From positions 1,604,212 to 1,668,211 of the forward strand of contig OX639965.1 of NCBI GenBank assembly GCA_951828235.1: DNA of 64,000 bases, in the 5' to 3' direction. This document shows, piece after piece, positions 17,656 to 24,832 of this stretch. The position numbers and the translations under genes are program-made. Each line of letters begins with the position of its first letter. The stretch's first letter is position 1. Origin of the DNA: an uncultured Gammaproteobacteria bacterium (GTDB lineage: Bacteria > Pseudomonadota > Gammaproteobacteria > Steroidobacterales > Foliamicaceae). Below the pieces are notes generated by a model, which made no database searches, was not told the origin of the DNA, and saw only the letters and a list, made by a program, of their open reading frames with translations.

Positions 17656-18258
17656 CGTCCAGGGGCGGGCGGTGCGGTCGGACTGCTCGAAGGCTTCGAT
17701 GGCGGCGCCGTGTTCGCTCAGCGTGAGGGCGATGGGGTCCAGGCCCTTGAGGATCATCTCGCGCTCGCGCGGTTTCATGGAGAAGCGCAGGGGTTCTTCG
17801 TCCAGGCGCTGGACTTCGCAGGTTGTGAGATCGACTGTCAGCCGCAGTTCCCGTTCCTGCGCTACAGCCCCCAGCGCGGCCACATCATCGGCGGGAAGTA
17901 CCACAGCCATGATGCCGTTTTGCGCGCAGTTGGCCTGGAAGATCTCCCCGAAACTGGGTGCGATTACGGCGCCTATGCCCCAGTCGGCCAGCGCCCACAC
18001 GGCGTGTTCGCGCGATGAACCGCAGCCGAAGTTCTCCGCGGAGATCAGGATCTTCGCATTCCGAAAAAGGGCCCGGTTCAGCACGAAATCCGGCTTTTCC
18101 TCACGCGTGGCCAGGTCCGAATAGCGCCAGTTCGCGAACAGCCCTTCGCCCAGGCCTTCGCGCGACACCCGCTTCATCTCGCGGCTCGGAATGATTGCGT
18201 CCGTGTCCACGTTGGGGCGCATCAGCGGCGCCGCCACGCCGGAAACGACGCCCCTCAT
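17653..18258 (-). CDS. leuD: 3-isopropylmalate dehydratase small subunit (LeuD-like)
   Basis: 201 residues from ATG 18258, whose ATG overlaps the TGA of the preceding coiled-coil gene. Conserved swivel-domain motifs are present: PNVDTDAIIPSREMKR, NWRY and NFGCGSSREHAVWAL. It pairs with the large subunit (18914-20308) to isomerise 2- and 3-isopropylmalate or a similar hydroxy-diacid, using the large subunit's 4Fe-4S cluster. Unusually, a 540-bp coiled-coil gene separates it from leuC. No leuA or leuB is in the window, and the downstream CoA-transferase and decarboxylase-like genes are not leucine-biosynthesis partners, so a catabolic hydratase role is possible. Confidence 0.87.
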   Translation of the reverse strand: MRGVVSGVAAPLMRPNVDTDAIIPSREMKRVSREGLGEGLFANWRYSDLATREEKPDFVLNRALFRNAKILISAENFGCGSSREHAVWALADWGIGAVIAPSFGEIFQANCAQNGIMAVVLPADDVAALGAVAQERELRLTVDLTTCEVQRLDEEPLRFSMKPREREMILKGLDPIALTLSEHGAAIEAFEQSDRTARPWT

Positions 18259-18794
18259 CCCCAAATTCGCAATGCGCCCAGTAGTGCAGCGAACGCGGTG
18301 AAGGAGCCGGCCATGGCCAGGACTATGGTGCGGTGAAGGCCAGCTACGCATTCCTGGATTTCCGCCCTGAGCGCTCCGAAGCCCTCGGCCATTTCCGTGC
18401 GTAATTCAGCCAACTCCAACTTCGTCGCGAAGTTCTCGAGGTCCGCCCTGGTGACCATTTCATTGTCGATCCGTTCCTTGATTGCATCGATCCGGACCGT
18501 GATTGCATCGATCCGGACCGTGATTGCGTCGACCTGGACCGTGATTGCGTCGACCTGGACCGTGATTGCATCGATCCGGACCGTGATTGCGTCGACCTGG
18601 ACCGTGATTGCATCGGTCCGCGCCGTAATTGCATCGGTCCGCGCCCTGATTGCGATCAAATCACCCGCCATTTGCTCATTGATCGCCGTGGCGCGGCTTA
18701 TCGTTCCCACTATCGCCTCCGCCTGCCTGCCGCTGAAGCCGGCTGATTCAAGTTCCTTTGCCTCCGACAGTGTGTCGTATGCCAGTTCTTCCAT
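18255..18794 (-). CDS. Membrane-anchored coiled-coil protein with heptad repeats, inside leuCD
   Basis: 179 residues from ATG 18794, with AAGGAG seven bases upstream as in the paralog at 8295. The N-terminus (AKELESAGFSGRQAEAIV) matches the family module. Then come about ten seven-residue units of the type TVRIDAI / TVQVDAI / ARTDAIT, followed by a helix and a C-terminal transmembrane segment (VLAMAGSFTAFAALLGALRIWG). The repeat gives an exact heptad, so a very regular coiled coil is predicted. The last codons overlap leuD by 4 bases, and its own promoter lies just upstream. Function unknown; see the paralogs at 8295 and 29363. Confidence 0.82.
   Translation of the reverse strand: MEELAYDTLSEAKELESAGFSGRQAEAIVGTISRATAINEQMAGDLIAIRARTDAITARTDAITVQVDAITVRIDAITVQVDAITVQVDAITVRIDAITVRIDAIKERIDNEMVTRADLENFATKLELAELRTEMAEGFGALRAEIQECVAGLHRTIVLAMAGSFTAFAALLGALRIWG
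18480..18647. repeat. Eight tandem 21-bp units (minisatellite in coding sequence)
   Basis: Eight consecutive units of 21 bp, GATTGCATCGATCCGGACCG+T or GATTGCGTCGACCTGGACCG+T, the last two more diverged. Each unit encodes one coiled-coil heptad on the minus strand. Confidence 0.93.
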
Positions 18795-18864
18795 TTTCAC
18801 ACTCCTTGCGAAATCCGCTGAACAAAACGCATGAGGGCCAATCCGGCCCACGCCATGAAACCTC

Positions 18865-18894
18865 TTTATAGTCTTGTGTACCGATCATTGTCAA
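18865..18894 (-). promoter_or_regulatory. Near-consensus sigma70 promoter between leuC and the coiled-coil gene
   Basis: On the minus strand TTGACA (18894-18889), an 18-bp spacer, then TATAAA (18870-18865). It ends about 70 bases before the start at 18794 and would also transcribe leuD. Confidence 0.75.
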
Positions 18895-18913
18895 GCCGGG
18901 ATTGCAGCGCGGA

Positions 18914-20308
18914 CTAGACCAGTTTGCGCGGGTCGGTGAGGCGGCCGGCCACGGCGGAGGCGGCGACGGTGGCGGGGCTGGCCAGGTGGGTGCGGGCGCC
19001 GGGGCCCTGGCGGTTCTCGAAGTTGCGGTTGGTGCTGGACACGGCGCGCATGCCGCCGAATCCGTCGCCTCCCGCGTAGAAGCACATGGCGCAGCCGGAC
19101 TCCTGCCATTCGAAACCGGCGCTCTCGAACACGCGGTGCAGGCCCTCGGCTTCGGCGGCGGCCCGCACGGCGGTGGAGCCGGGCACGCAGATCGCCTTGA
19201 CGCCATCGGCCACGCGCCGCCCGTCCAGGATCCCGGCCGCCGCCCGCAGGTCCGACAGGCGCGCGTTGGTGCACGAACCGATGAAGGCGGCGCCGATTTC
19301 CAGTCCCTCCACGCGTCGGCCGGGCGCCAGGCCCATGTAGTCCAGCGCGCGGCGCATCCCCTCGCGCCGTCCCGAGGCGCCGCCCGGCTCCGGCACGACG
19401 CCGTCGATCCCGACCGTGTGCTCGGGGCTGGTGCCCCAGCTCACCTGCGGGGCGAGGCCTTCGCAATCGAGTTCCAGCTCGCGGTCGAAGCTCGCGTCCT
19501 CGTCGGTCTTCAGTTCCCGCCAGGCCGCCAGCGCCCGGTCCCAAAGCGCGCCGCGCGGGGAAAACTCGCGCCCGCTCACGTATTCGAACACCTCTTCGTT
19601 GGGCGCCACCATGCCGGTCCATGCGCCGAACTCGATGGCCATGTTGCAAAGCGTCATGCGGCCTTCCACGCTCAGCGCGTCGATCGCATCGCCGGCGAAC
19701 TCCACCGCGCAGCCCAGGCCGCCCACGGCGGAGTGCTGCGCGATTACCGCAAGAATCAGGTCCTTCGCCGTCACCGCCGGATCCGGCCGGCCGGTAAAGC
19801 GCACCCGCATGGCCGCCGGCTTATCCACCCTTAGCGTGCCCGTGGCCAGCGCGTGCTCGGCCTGGGTGGTGCCGATGCCCCAGGCCAGCGCGCCCAGGCC
19901 GCCCACAGTGCAGGTGTGGCTGTCGGGGCAAACCAGCGTCAGGCCGGGCAGGGCGATGCCGAGTTCCGGCGAGATGACGTGCACGATGCCCTGGCGGGAG
20001 TCGTCGATGTCGAACAGCCGGATACCGGCTTGAAGCGCCGCCTCGCGCGTGGCCGTGATGAACTCCGCGCCGCCGGGCATGCGCGTCAGTCCCGGGCGTC
20101 CCGGCCTGGTATCGACGATGTGGTCCATCACGCAGAACGCGCGCTCCGGATGGCGTATCGCCCGTCCGGCCTTCTCCAGCGCCTGCAGCGCCAGCGTGCC
20201 GGTGCGCTCATGCAGAAATACCCGGTCGATGGCGATCAGGGATTGCCCGTCGTCGGTGCGCGCGACCTCGTGGGCGGCCCAGAGCTTCTCGAACAGCGTG
20301 CTCGGCAT
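18914..20308 (-). CDS. leuC: 3-isopropylmalate dehydratase large subunit (LeuC-like)
   Basis: 464 residues from ATG 20308. This is an aconitase-superfamily protein with substrate and cluster motifs VCPDSHTCTVGGLGALAWG, FIGSCTNARLSDL (about residue 345) and SGCAMC (about 404), which provide the three 4Fe-4S cysteine ligands, and a C-terminal STNRNFENRQG block. Most LeuC proteins read PGCSMC followed by a short loop; here the loop is SGCAMCFYAGGDGFGG, so the protein is somewhat divergent and could act on a diacid other than isopropylmalate. The gene starts 5 bases after the thioesterase gene stop, implying one transcript. Confidence 0.88.
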   Translation of the reverse strand: MPSTLFEKLWAAHEVARTDDGQSLIAIDRVFLHERTGTLALQALEKAGRAIRHPERAFCVMDHIVDTRPGRPGLTRMPGGAEFITATREAALQAGIRLFDIDDSRQGIVHVISPELGIALPGLTLVCPDSHTCTVGGLGALAWGIGTTQAEHALATGTLRVDKPAAMRVRFTGRPDPAVTAKDLILAVIAQHSAVGGLGCAVEFAGDAIDALSVEGRMTLCNMAIEFGAWTGMVAPNEEVFEYVSGREFSPRGALWDRALAAWRELKTDEDASFDRELELDCEGLAPQVSWGTSPEHTVGIDGVVPEPGGASGRREGMRRALDYMGLAPGRRVEGLEIGAAFIGSCTNARLSDLRAAAGILDGRRVADGVKAICVPGSTAVRAAAEAEGLHRVFESAGFEWQESGCAMCFYAGGDGFGGMRAVSSTNRNFENRQGPGARTHLASPATVAASAVAGRLTDPRKLV

Positions 20309-20313
20309 CGCGT

Positions 20314-21198
20314 TCAGCCCCGCGCTTTCCGGATGCGGAACAGCCCTTCCTGGGCCATGGTGGCCACGCGCGTACCGTTGCGCGCGTACACGGAAGCGCG
20401 GGCAAAGCCGCGCGCGCCGCCGGCCCGCGGGCTGTGCAGATCGAACAGCAGCCACTCGTCCACCCGCACCGGGCAGTGGAACCACATGGCGTGATTGAGG
20501 CTGGCGAGCTGAAAACCGGCGGTCGGGCGAACGTGCGGGAAGGTAACCATGCCGATCAGCCCCATGTCGGAAAGAAAGGCCAGAAACGCCTGGTGGGCCT
20601 CGATATCGTCCGGCAAGCGCGTTGAAGTGCGCGTCCACAGCATCTGGCGGGGCTCGCGGGCGCCCATCCCTAAGGTGTGCGCCGGGTCGACCGGGCGGAA
20701 GTCGAGCGCCTGCGTGAGCCTGAGCAGGTTGAAATAACGGCGCGGCATCCAGTCCGCTTCGCCGGAGGTCAAGGCCCGCAGATCCTTGAGTTCCTCGGGC
20801 GGCGGCGCCTCCGGCATCGGGTCCTGGTGCTCGGGCCCCTCCTGGGCGGCCTGAAACGACGCGGTCATGTTGAAGATCTGCCGTCCGTGCTGAACGGCCA
20901 CAATCCGGCGGTTGGAGAAGCTGCCGCCGTCGCGGGCGCGGTCCACCTCGTACACGATCGGCGAGCGCATGTCGCCCTCGCGCAGAAAGTAAGCGTGCAG
21001 CGAATGCGCCACGCGTCCTTCCACGGTGCGCAGGGCCGCGTACAGCGCCTGGCCCAGCACCTGGCCGCCGAAAACCCGGCCGGTACCGAAGTCGCGGCTC
21101 TGGCCCCGGAAAAGGTTCTGTTCCAGCTGCTCCAGCTCGAGCTGATCGATGAGATCCTTCAGGCCGTCCGCGCCCATCGTGTCGGATCGCGTGTCCAT
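20314..21198 (-). CDS. tesB: Acyl-CoA thioesterase II (TesB)
   Basis: 294 residues from ATG 21198. It has a double hot-dog fold with TesB signatures: FRGQSRDFGTGRVFGGQVLG at the N-terminus, HSLHAYFLREGD, and in the second half LASLNHAMWFHCPVRVDEWL and RNGTRVATMAQEGLFR. It hydrolyses acyl-CoA to free acid and CoA in the cytoplasm. It heads the minus-strand run tesB-leuC-coiled coil-leuD-CoA-transferase-decarboxylase, which suggests a shared acyl-CoA or carboxylate pathway. The divergent gap to the DUF1499 gene is only 72 bases and should hold both promoters; I see no strong match. Confidence 0.93.
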   Translation of the reverse strand: MDTRSDTMGADGLKDLIDQLELEQLEQNLFRGQSRDFGTGRVFGGQVLGQALYAALRTVEGRVAHSLHAYFLREGDMRSPIVYEVDRARDGGSFSNRRIVAVQHGRQIFNMTASFQAAQEGPEHQDPMPEAPPPEELKDLRALTSGEADWMPRRYFNLLRLTQALDFRPVDPAHTLGMGAREPRQMLWTRTSTRLPDDIEAHQAFLAFLSDMGLIGMVTFPHVRPTAGFQLASLNHAMWFHCPVRVDEWLLFDLHSPRAGGARGFARASVYARNGTRVATMAQEGLFRIRKARG

Positions 21199-21270
21199 GC
21201 CGTAAAGCGTACAGCATCGCCGCCGGAGAATGCCGTAAGATAGACCGCTCGCTTTGGGAGAGGGTGGACT

Positions 21271-22014
21271 ATGGCCAGACATGGCAGGATGTCCGTAACG
21301 CTCGCCAGGATCGGCGTGTGGGTCTGGGCGGTGGGGGCCGTTGTTGTGGCGGCCAGCATCGGCGGATACCGGCTGGACCTGCTGACCCTGATACCGGCCT
21401 TCATAGGCTACGTCGGCAGCGTTGCAATCATGGCACTGGCGATGCTGTTTCTGCTGATCGCAATGATCGGCGGGCGAGGCCGGATGGGTAGCTGGCAGTT
21501 CAACGCCACCTGCTGGATCGCGCTGGTCTTAAGCGTGGGAATGACCCTCAACAACCTGCTGTGGCTTCGCCAGGGGCAGGTTTCTCCGCCAATCCACGAC
21601 ATCACCACCGACACCGCCAACCCGCCCGAATTCGTTGACATACTGCCGCTGCGCGCCGGGGCGCCCAATCCGCCGGAATACCCCGGCGAAAAAGTGGCCG
21701 AACAGCAGCTTGCGGCGTATCCCGAGATCCAGCCGCTTGAACTGGACATGCCGCCGGCGGAGGCGATGGCGGTTGCGGAGAGCGCCGCGCGCGAAATGGA
21801 ATGGGAGGTGATCACGGTGGCGCCTGAGGAAGGGCGCCTGGAGGCCGTCGCCACCACCGCCTGGTTCGGTTTCAAGGACGACATCGTGGTGCGGATCGCG
21901 CCCGCCGGCGACGGCTCGCTGGTGGACATTCGCTCCAAGTCGAGGCTGGGCCTTTCCGACGTCGGCACCAACGCCCGGCGCATCCGCGGGTTCCTCGCGC
22001 TCATGCAGCCCTAG
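21271..22014 (+). CDS. DUF1499 membrane protein
   Basis: 247 residues. Three N-terminal membrane helices (about 10-35, 42-66 and 76-95) are followed by a soluble C-terminal domain with the DUF1499 pattern: PPAEAMAVAESAAREMEWEV, TAWFGFKDDIVVRI and LVDIRSKSRLGLSDVGTNARR. DUF1499 has no assigned biochemical role. The gene is divergent from tesB and stands alone, followed by a repeat and an NTF2-like gene. The start at ATG 21271 fits the membrane topology. Confidence 0.85.
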   Translation: MARHGRMSVTLARIGVWVWAVGAVVVAASIGGYRLDLLTLIPAFIGYVGSVAIMALAMLFLLIAMIGGRGRMGSWQFNATCWIALVLSVGMTLNNLLWLRQGQVSPPIHDITTDTANPPEFVDILPLRAGAPNPPEYPGEKVAEQQLAAYPEIQPLELDMPPAEAMAVAESAAREMEWEVITVAPEEGRLEAVATTAWFGFKDDIVVRIAPAGDGSLVDIRSKSRLGLSDVGTNARRIRGFLALMQP

Positions 22015-22078
22015 GGCCCGACCCTGGGAGTGGGGGCATGCCCTCACGGCACTGCCCTCACAGCGTCCCGCCCTCGTC
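22015..22078. repeat. GC-rich palindromic repeat
   Basis: It contains GTGGGGGCATGCCCTCAC and CCTCACAGCGTCCCGCCCTC. It shares the CTCACAGCGTCC block (reverse complement) with the copies at 34605 and 39301. Confidence 0.6.
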
Positions 22079-22088
22079 AAGGATAGAA

Positions 22089-22532
22089 ATGAAAGACCGC
22101 TCCGCATATATTGATTTCATCGAGCGCCGCTACTTCGGCAACGTTTCCGCCGATGACCTTCAAGCGGTGCGGGATTGCTTCGCCGACGACGCCGAGGTGC
22201 TGATACGCCACGGCGACAACCCCGAACGCCGCTATTCGCCGTCACCCGGCCCCGGGCAGGAGCCGCTGGGGAGCTTCTTCGAGCATCTTTGCGGGAACTA
22301 CGACTGCTGGTTCGGCCATTTCCGCCACACGATCGACGTTGACAGGCAGCGCGCGGCCAGCCGTTTTGTCGTGCGGCTGACGCCCAAGCCCGGCGGACTC
22401 TACGCGGACCATCCGACGCAGCAGTTGCTGAACTCCAACTTCTTCGAGTTCGCCGGAGGCCGCATCAGCTTCATGCTGATCAACTACGCCAACGCGGCGG
22501 GCCCCGACACGCCGACCGGCTATCCCACCTAG
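22089..22532 (+). CDS. SnoaL/NTF2-like fold protein
   Basis: 147 residues from ATG 22089, behind AAGGATAGAA. Length and pattern fit the NTF2-like cone fold: IDFIERRYFGNVSADDL...VRDCFADDAEVLIRHG, FFEHLCGNYDCWFGHFRHTI, and a strand-rich end. Members include ketosteroid-isomerase-like enzymes and small-ligand binders; nothing here defines the substrate. It converges with the MaoC gene, whose stop overlaps its last bases (22529-22532). Confidence 0.7.
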   Translation: MKDRSAYIDFIERRYFGNVSADDLQAVRDCFADDAEVLIRHGDNPERRYSPSPGPGQEPLGSFFEHLCGNYDCWFGHFRHTIDVDRQRAASRFVVRLTPKPGGLYADHPTQQLLNSNFFEFAGGRISFMLINYANAAGPDTPTGYPT

Positions 22533-22987
22533 ATCATGTAGAGGCCGAGGGTCTCGGCGGTGCAGGCGGGCTTGTTCTGCCTGTCGATTTCGATCCGGTG
22601 CCGGCAGGTCATCTGTATGCCGCCGAGGCGGGCCCGTGCCTTGAGCACCGTGGTGCGCACGCGCACGCGGTTGCCGCACACCACCATCCTAGAAAAGCGC
22701 ACTTTGTTCAGGCCCCAGTTGATCGCCCGCTTTAGGGTGGGGAAATGGACGAACTCCTCGGTGGCGCCGGGGATCAGCGACAGCGTCAGGTAGCCATGGG
22801 CAATGGTGGCGCCGGTTTCGAGCTCCCTGGCCGCCCGCTCGGGATCGACGTGTATCCACTGGAAATCCTCGGTGGCCCTGGCGAAGCGGTCGATCCGTTC
22901 CTGGTCCACCAGGATCCAGTCGGACACGCCCACCTCGACGCCTTCCAGCGCCCGTGCGTCTTCGATCGATCGAACCTCGTGAACCAA
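22529..22987 (-). CDS. MaoC-family (R)-specific enoyl-CoA hydratase / dehydratase
   Basis: 152 residues from ATG 22987. The hot-dog hydratase motif is present: ATEDFQWIHVDPERA supplies the catalytic Asp and His pair, then TIAHGYLTLSLIP follows. Such enzymes hydrate trans-2-enoyl-CoA for beta-oxidation side paths or PHA synthesis, or act as nodulation-type (NodN) dehydratases. It lies 45 bases downstream of folE on the same strand, though the functions are unrelated. It ends overlapping the convergent NTF2-like gene by 4 bases. Confidence 0.88.
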   Translation of the reverse strand: MVHEVRSIEDARALEGVEVGVSDWILVDQERIDRFARATEDFQWIHVDPERAARELETGATIAHGYLTLSLIPGATEEFVHFPTLKRAINWGLNKVRFSRMVVCGNRVRVRTTVLKARARLGGIQMTCRHRIEIDRQNKPACTAETLGLYMI

Positions 22988-23032
22988 GTGATTTTCCGCG
23001 GCACTCCCCGGTGCCCCGTATTATGGGGCTTA

Positions 23033-23623
23033 TCACCGCCTGCGGTCGATCATTGCCAGGAATTCGGCCCTCGCCCGTGCGTCGTCGCGGAAAATGCCGA
23101 GCATCTGGCTGGTCACCATGCTCACGTTGCGCTTGCCGATGCCGCGCGTGGTCATGCACTCGTGCGCGGCTTCGACCACCACCGCCACTCCGCGCGGTTC
23201 CAGGACGGTGGAAATGCACTCGGCGATTTGCGCGGTAAGCTTCTCCTGCACCTGCAGTCGCCGCGCGTAGGCGTCCACGACCCGCGCCAGCTTGCTGATA
23301 CCCACCACCTTTTCGCGTGGCAGGTAGGCTACGTGGGCCTTGCCGATGATCGGCGCGATGTGGTGCTCGCAGTGCGAGTTGAAGTCGATATTCGTCAGCG
23401 CCACGATCTCGTCGTAGCCGTTGACTTCCCTGAAAGTGCGTGACAGAAACTCGTACGGTTCCACCGAGTAACCGCTGAACCATTCCTCGAAGGCCCGTAC
23501 GACGCGCTTGGGCGTGTCCACCAGGCCCTCGCGGCCGACATCGTCACCGGTCCAGCTCAACAGCACGCGCACCGCCTCCTCCGCCTCGCGGCGTGTCGGT
23601 CTGTTACCGTCGTTCTTGCTCAT
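23033..23623 (-). CDS. folE: GTP cyclohydrolase I
   Basis: 196 residues, the usual length. Zinc ligands and catalytic histidines are in [20 protein letters not shown] and in [12 protein letters not shown]; the QVQEKLT-like [12 protein letters not shown] segment is also typical. It converts GTP to 7,8-dihydroneopterin triphosphate, the first step of tetrahydrofolate synthesis. Its start overlaps the mobA stop by 4 bases. Other folate genes in this window are folM (41413), folB (43891) and folK (44275). Confidence 0.95.
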   Translation of the reverse strand: MSKNDGNRPTRREAEEAVRVLLSWTGDDVGREGLVDTPKRVVRAFEEWFSGYSVEPYEFLSRTFREVNGYDEIVALTNIDFNSHCEHHIAPIIGKAHVAYLPREKVVGISKLARVVDAYARRLQVQEKLTAQIAECISTVLEPRGVAVVVEAAHECMTTRGIGKRNVSMVTSQMLGIFRDDARARAEFLAMIDRRR

Positions 23624-24228
23624 GGGACCGCTCCCGGCTGCGAGGCTCCGCCGCGCAGAAATCTGCGTAGATCGTCATGACTATTGATGTTCGTAATGTC
23701 CATGGGGATCAGTTTCAAGGGCCGGGATTCCAGGTAGGCGCGTGGCGAGGGGCCTATCCCGGAGGCGGTCTCTTTCGCCAAACCCGCAAGGGTAGCGGGT
23801 TCGTAGATTGCGCACAATGGCTGCGGGGCGCCGGTGGCGGGGTCGCAGTAGGCCGTTGCGGCCGCCTTGGCGTCGCGTTCGGCGAGCAGGCGCTCAAGGT
23901 CGGCGGCGCTCAGTCCCGGCTGGTCGCAGGCCAGCGCCAGCCAGGCCCGCTCCGGCGCCGAAGCGTGCGCCGCTTCCAGGCCCGCCGCCGGCCCCTTGCC
24001 CGGATGGCGGTCCGGCAGGCAGCGGTAGTGCGAGCGCAATTCGTCGCAGACCTGGTCCGGGCGAACCGACACCCAGACGTCGTCCAGAACCTCTTCGAGC
24101 AGGCGGACCGCGTGTTCCAGCAGGCTCACCCCGCCGATCTCGGCGGCCGCCTTGTCGCTTCCGAAGCGCGTGCTCAGGCCCCCTGCCAGCACCAGGCCGG
24201 ATATCGGCGCGTCAGCCGGCGCCGTCAT
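23620..24228 (-). CDS. mobA: Molybdenum cofactor guanylyltransferase
   Basis: 202 residues. The nucleotidyltransferase N-terminus [20 protein letters not shown] contains the GTP-binding loop, and the acidic metal site is in [12 protein letters not shown]. It attaches GMP to molybdopterin to give the bis-MGD cofactor of DMSO-reductase-type enzymes. The start lies inside the 3' end of moaC (17-base overlap), and the stop overlaps folE, forming a moaC-mobA-folE unit. Confidence 0.92.
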   Translation of the reverse strand: MTAPADAPISGLVLAGGLSTRFGSDKAAAEIGGVSLLEHAVRLLEEVLDDVWVSVRPDQVCDELRSHYRCLPDRHPGKGPAAGLEAAHASAPERAWLALACDQPGLSAADLERLLAERDAKAAATAYCDPATGAPQPLCAIYEPATLAGLAKETASGIGPSPRAYLESRPLKLIPMDITNINSHDDLRRFLRGGASQPGAVP

Positions 24229-24688
24229 CGCGGTAGTCGCTCTTGCCGCCGGTCTTGCCGACCAGCCGCGTGGCGGTGATCTCGATACCGTGCGAGACCG
24301 ATTTCAGCATGTCGTAGACGGTCAGCGCGGCGACCGTCGCCCCGGTCAGCGCCTCCATTTCCGCGCCGGTCTTGCCGGTCACCTTCACGGAGCACTCGAT
24401 CTCGACCTCGTTGCCCTTGAGGTCGAGCGCGATGCGGCAGCCTTCGAGCTTGAGCGGATGGCAGAACGGGATCAGTTCGTGGGTGCGCTTGGCGGCCTGG
24501 GTGCCGGCGATGATGGCGGTTTGGAACACCGGCCCCTTGTGGGTCTTGATTTCACCGTCTTCGGCCTGTCCGGCTGCCTCGGGAGGCAGCACGACGACCG
24601 CGCGGGCCGTGGCCGTGCGCTCGGTCACGGCCTTGCCGTCCACGTCCACCATGCCGGGGCGCCGCTTCGAATCAATGTGCGTCAGCAT
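24212..24688 (-). CDS. moaC: Cyclic pyranopterin monophosphate synthase
   Basis: 158 residues from ATG 24688, chosen because MLTHIDSKRRPGMVDVDGK is the standard start of the family. Signature motifs are KGPVFQTAIIAGTQAAKRTHELIPFCH (cut here by the 20-residue limit to its key HELIPFCH) and GKTGAEMEALTGATVAALTV. It acts with MoaA in the first step of molybdopterin synthesis. It is divergent from the E1 alpha gene across 144 bases that also carry a GC-rich repeat. Confidence 0.95.
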   Translation of the reverse strand: MLTHIDSKRRPGMVDVDGKAVTERTATARAVVVLPPEAAGQAEDGEIKTHKGPVFQTAIIAGTQAAKRTHELIPFCHPLKLEGCRIALDLKGNEVEIECSVKVTGKTGAEMEALTGATVAALTVYDMLKSVSHGIEITATRLVGKTGGKSDYRDDGAG

Positions 24689-24715
24689 CGTCCGGGAATT
24701 ATAGTTTCCACCAGG

Positions 24716-24768
24716 CCGGGAGCGAGGGCGTCGTCGCCCTCGCCGAGGGTCGGATGCCTTCGCTCGGC
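24716..24768. repeat. GC-rich palindromic repeat between moaC and the E1 alpha gene
   Basis: It contains GAGCGAGGGCGTCGTCGCCC followed by TCGCCGAGGG and CCTTCGCTCGG; same family as the copies at 6270 and 34605. Confidence 0.6.
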
Positions 24769-24832
24769 CTTGCAATTGCTCATTGAATTCAAGCATCCGC
24801 GATATACTTTGCAACTCGAATCGAGTCGTCAC

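Noticed and set aside
18480..18647. Possible CRISPR array
   Set aside because: Units are contiguous 21-bp repeats without unique spacers and are in frame in a coiled-coil gene. No cas genes nearby.
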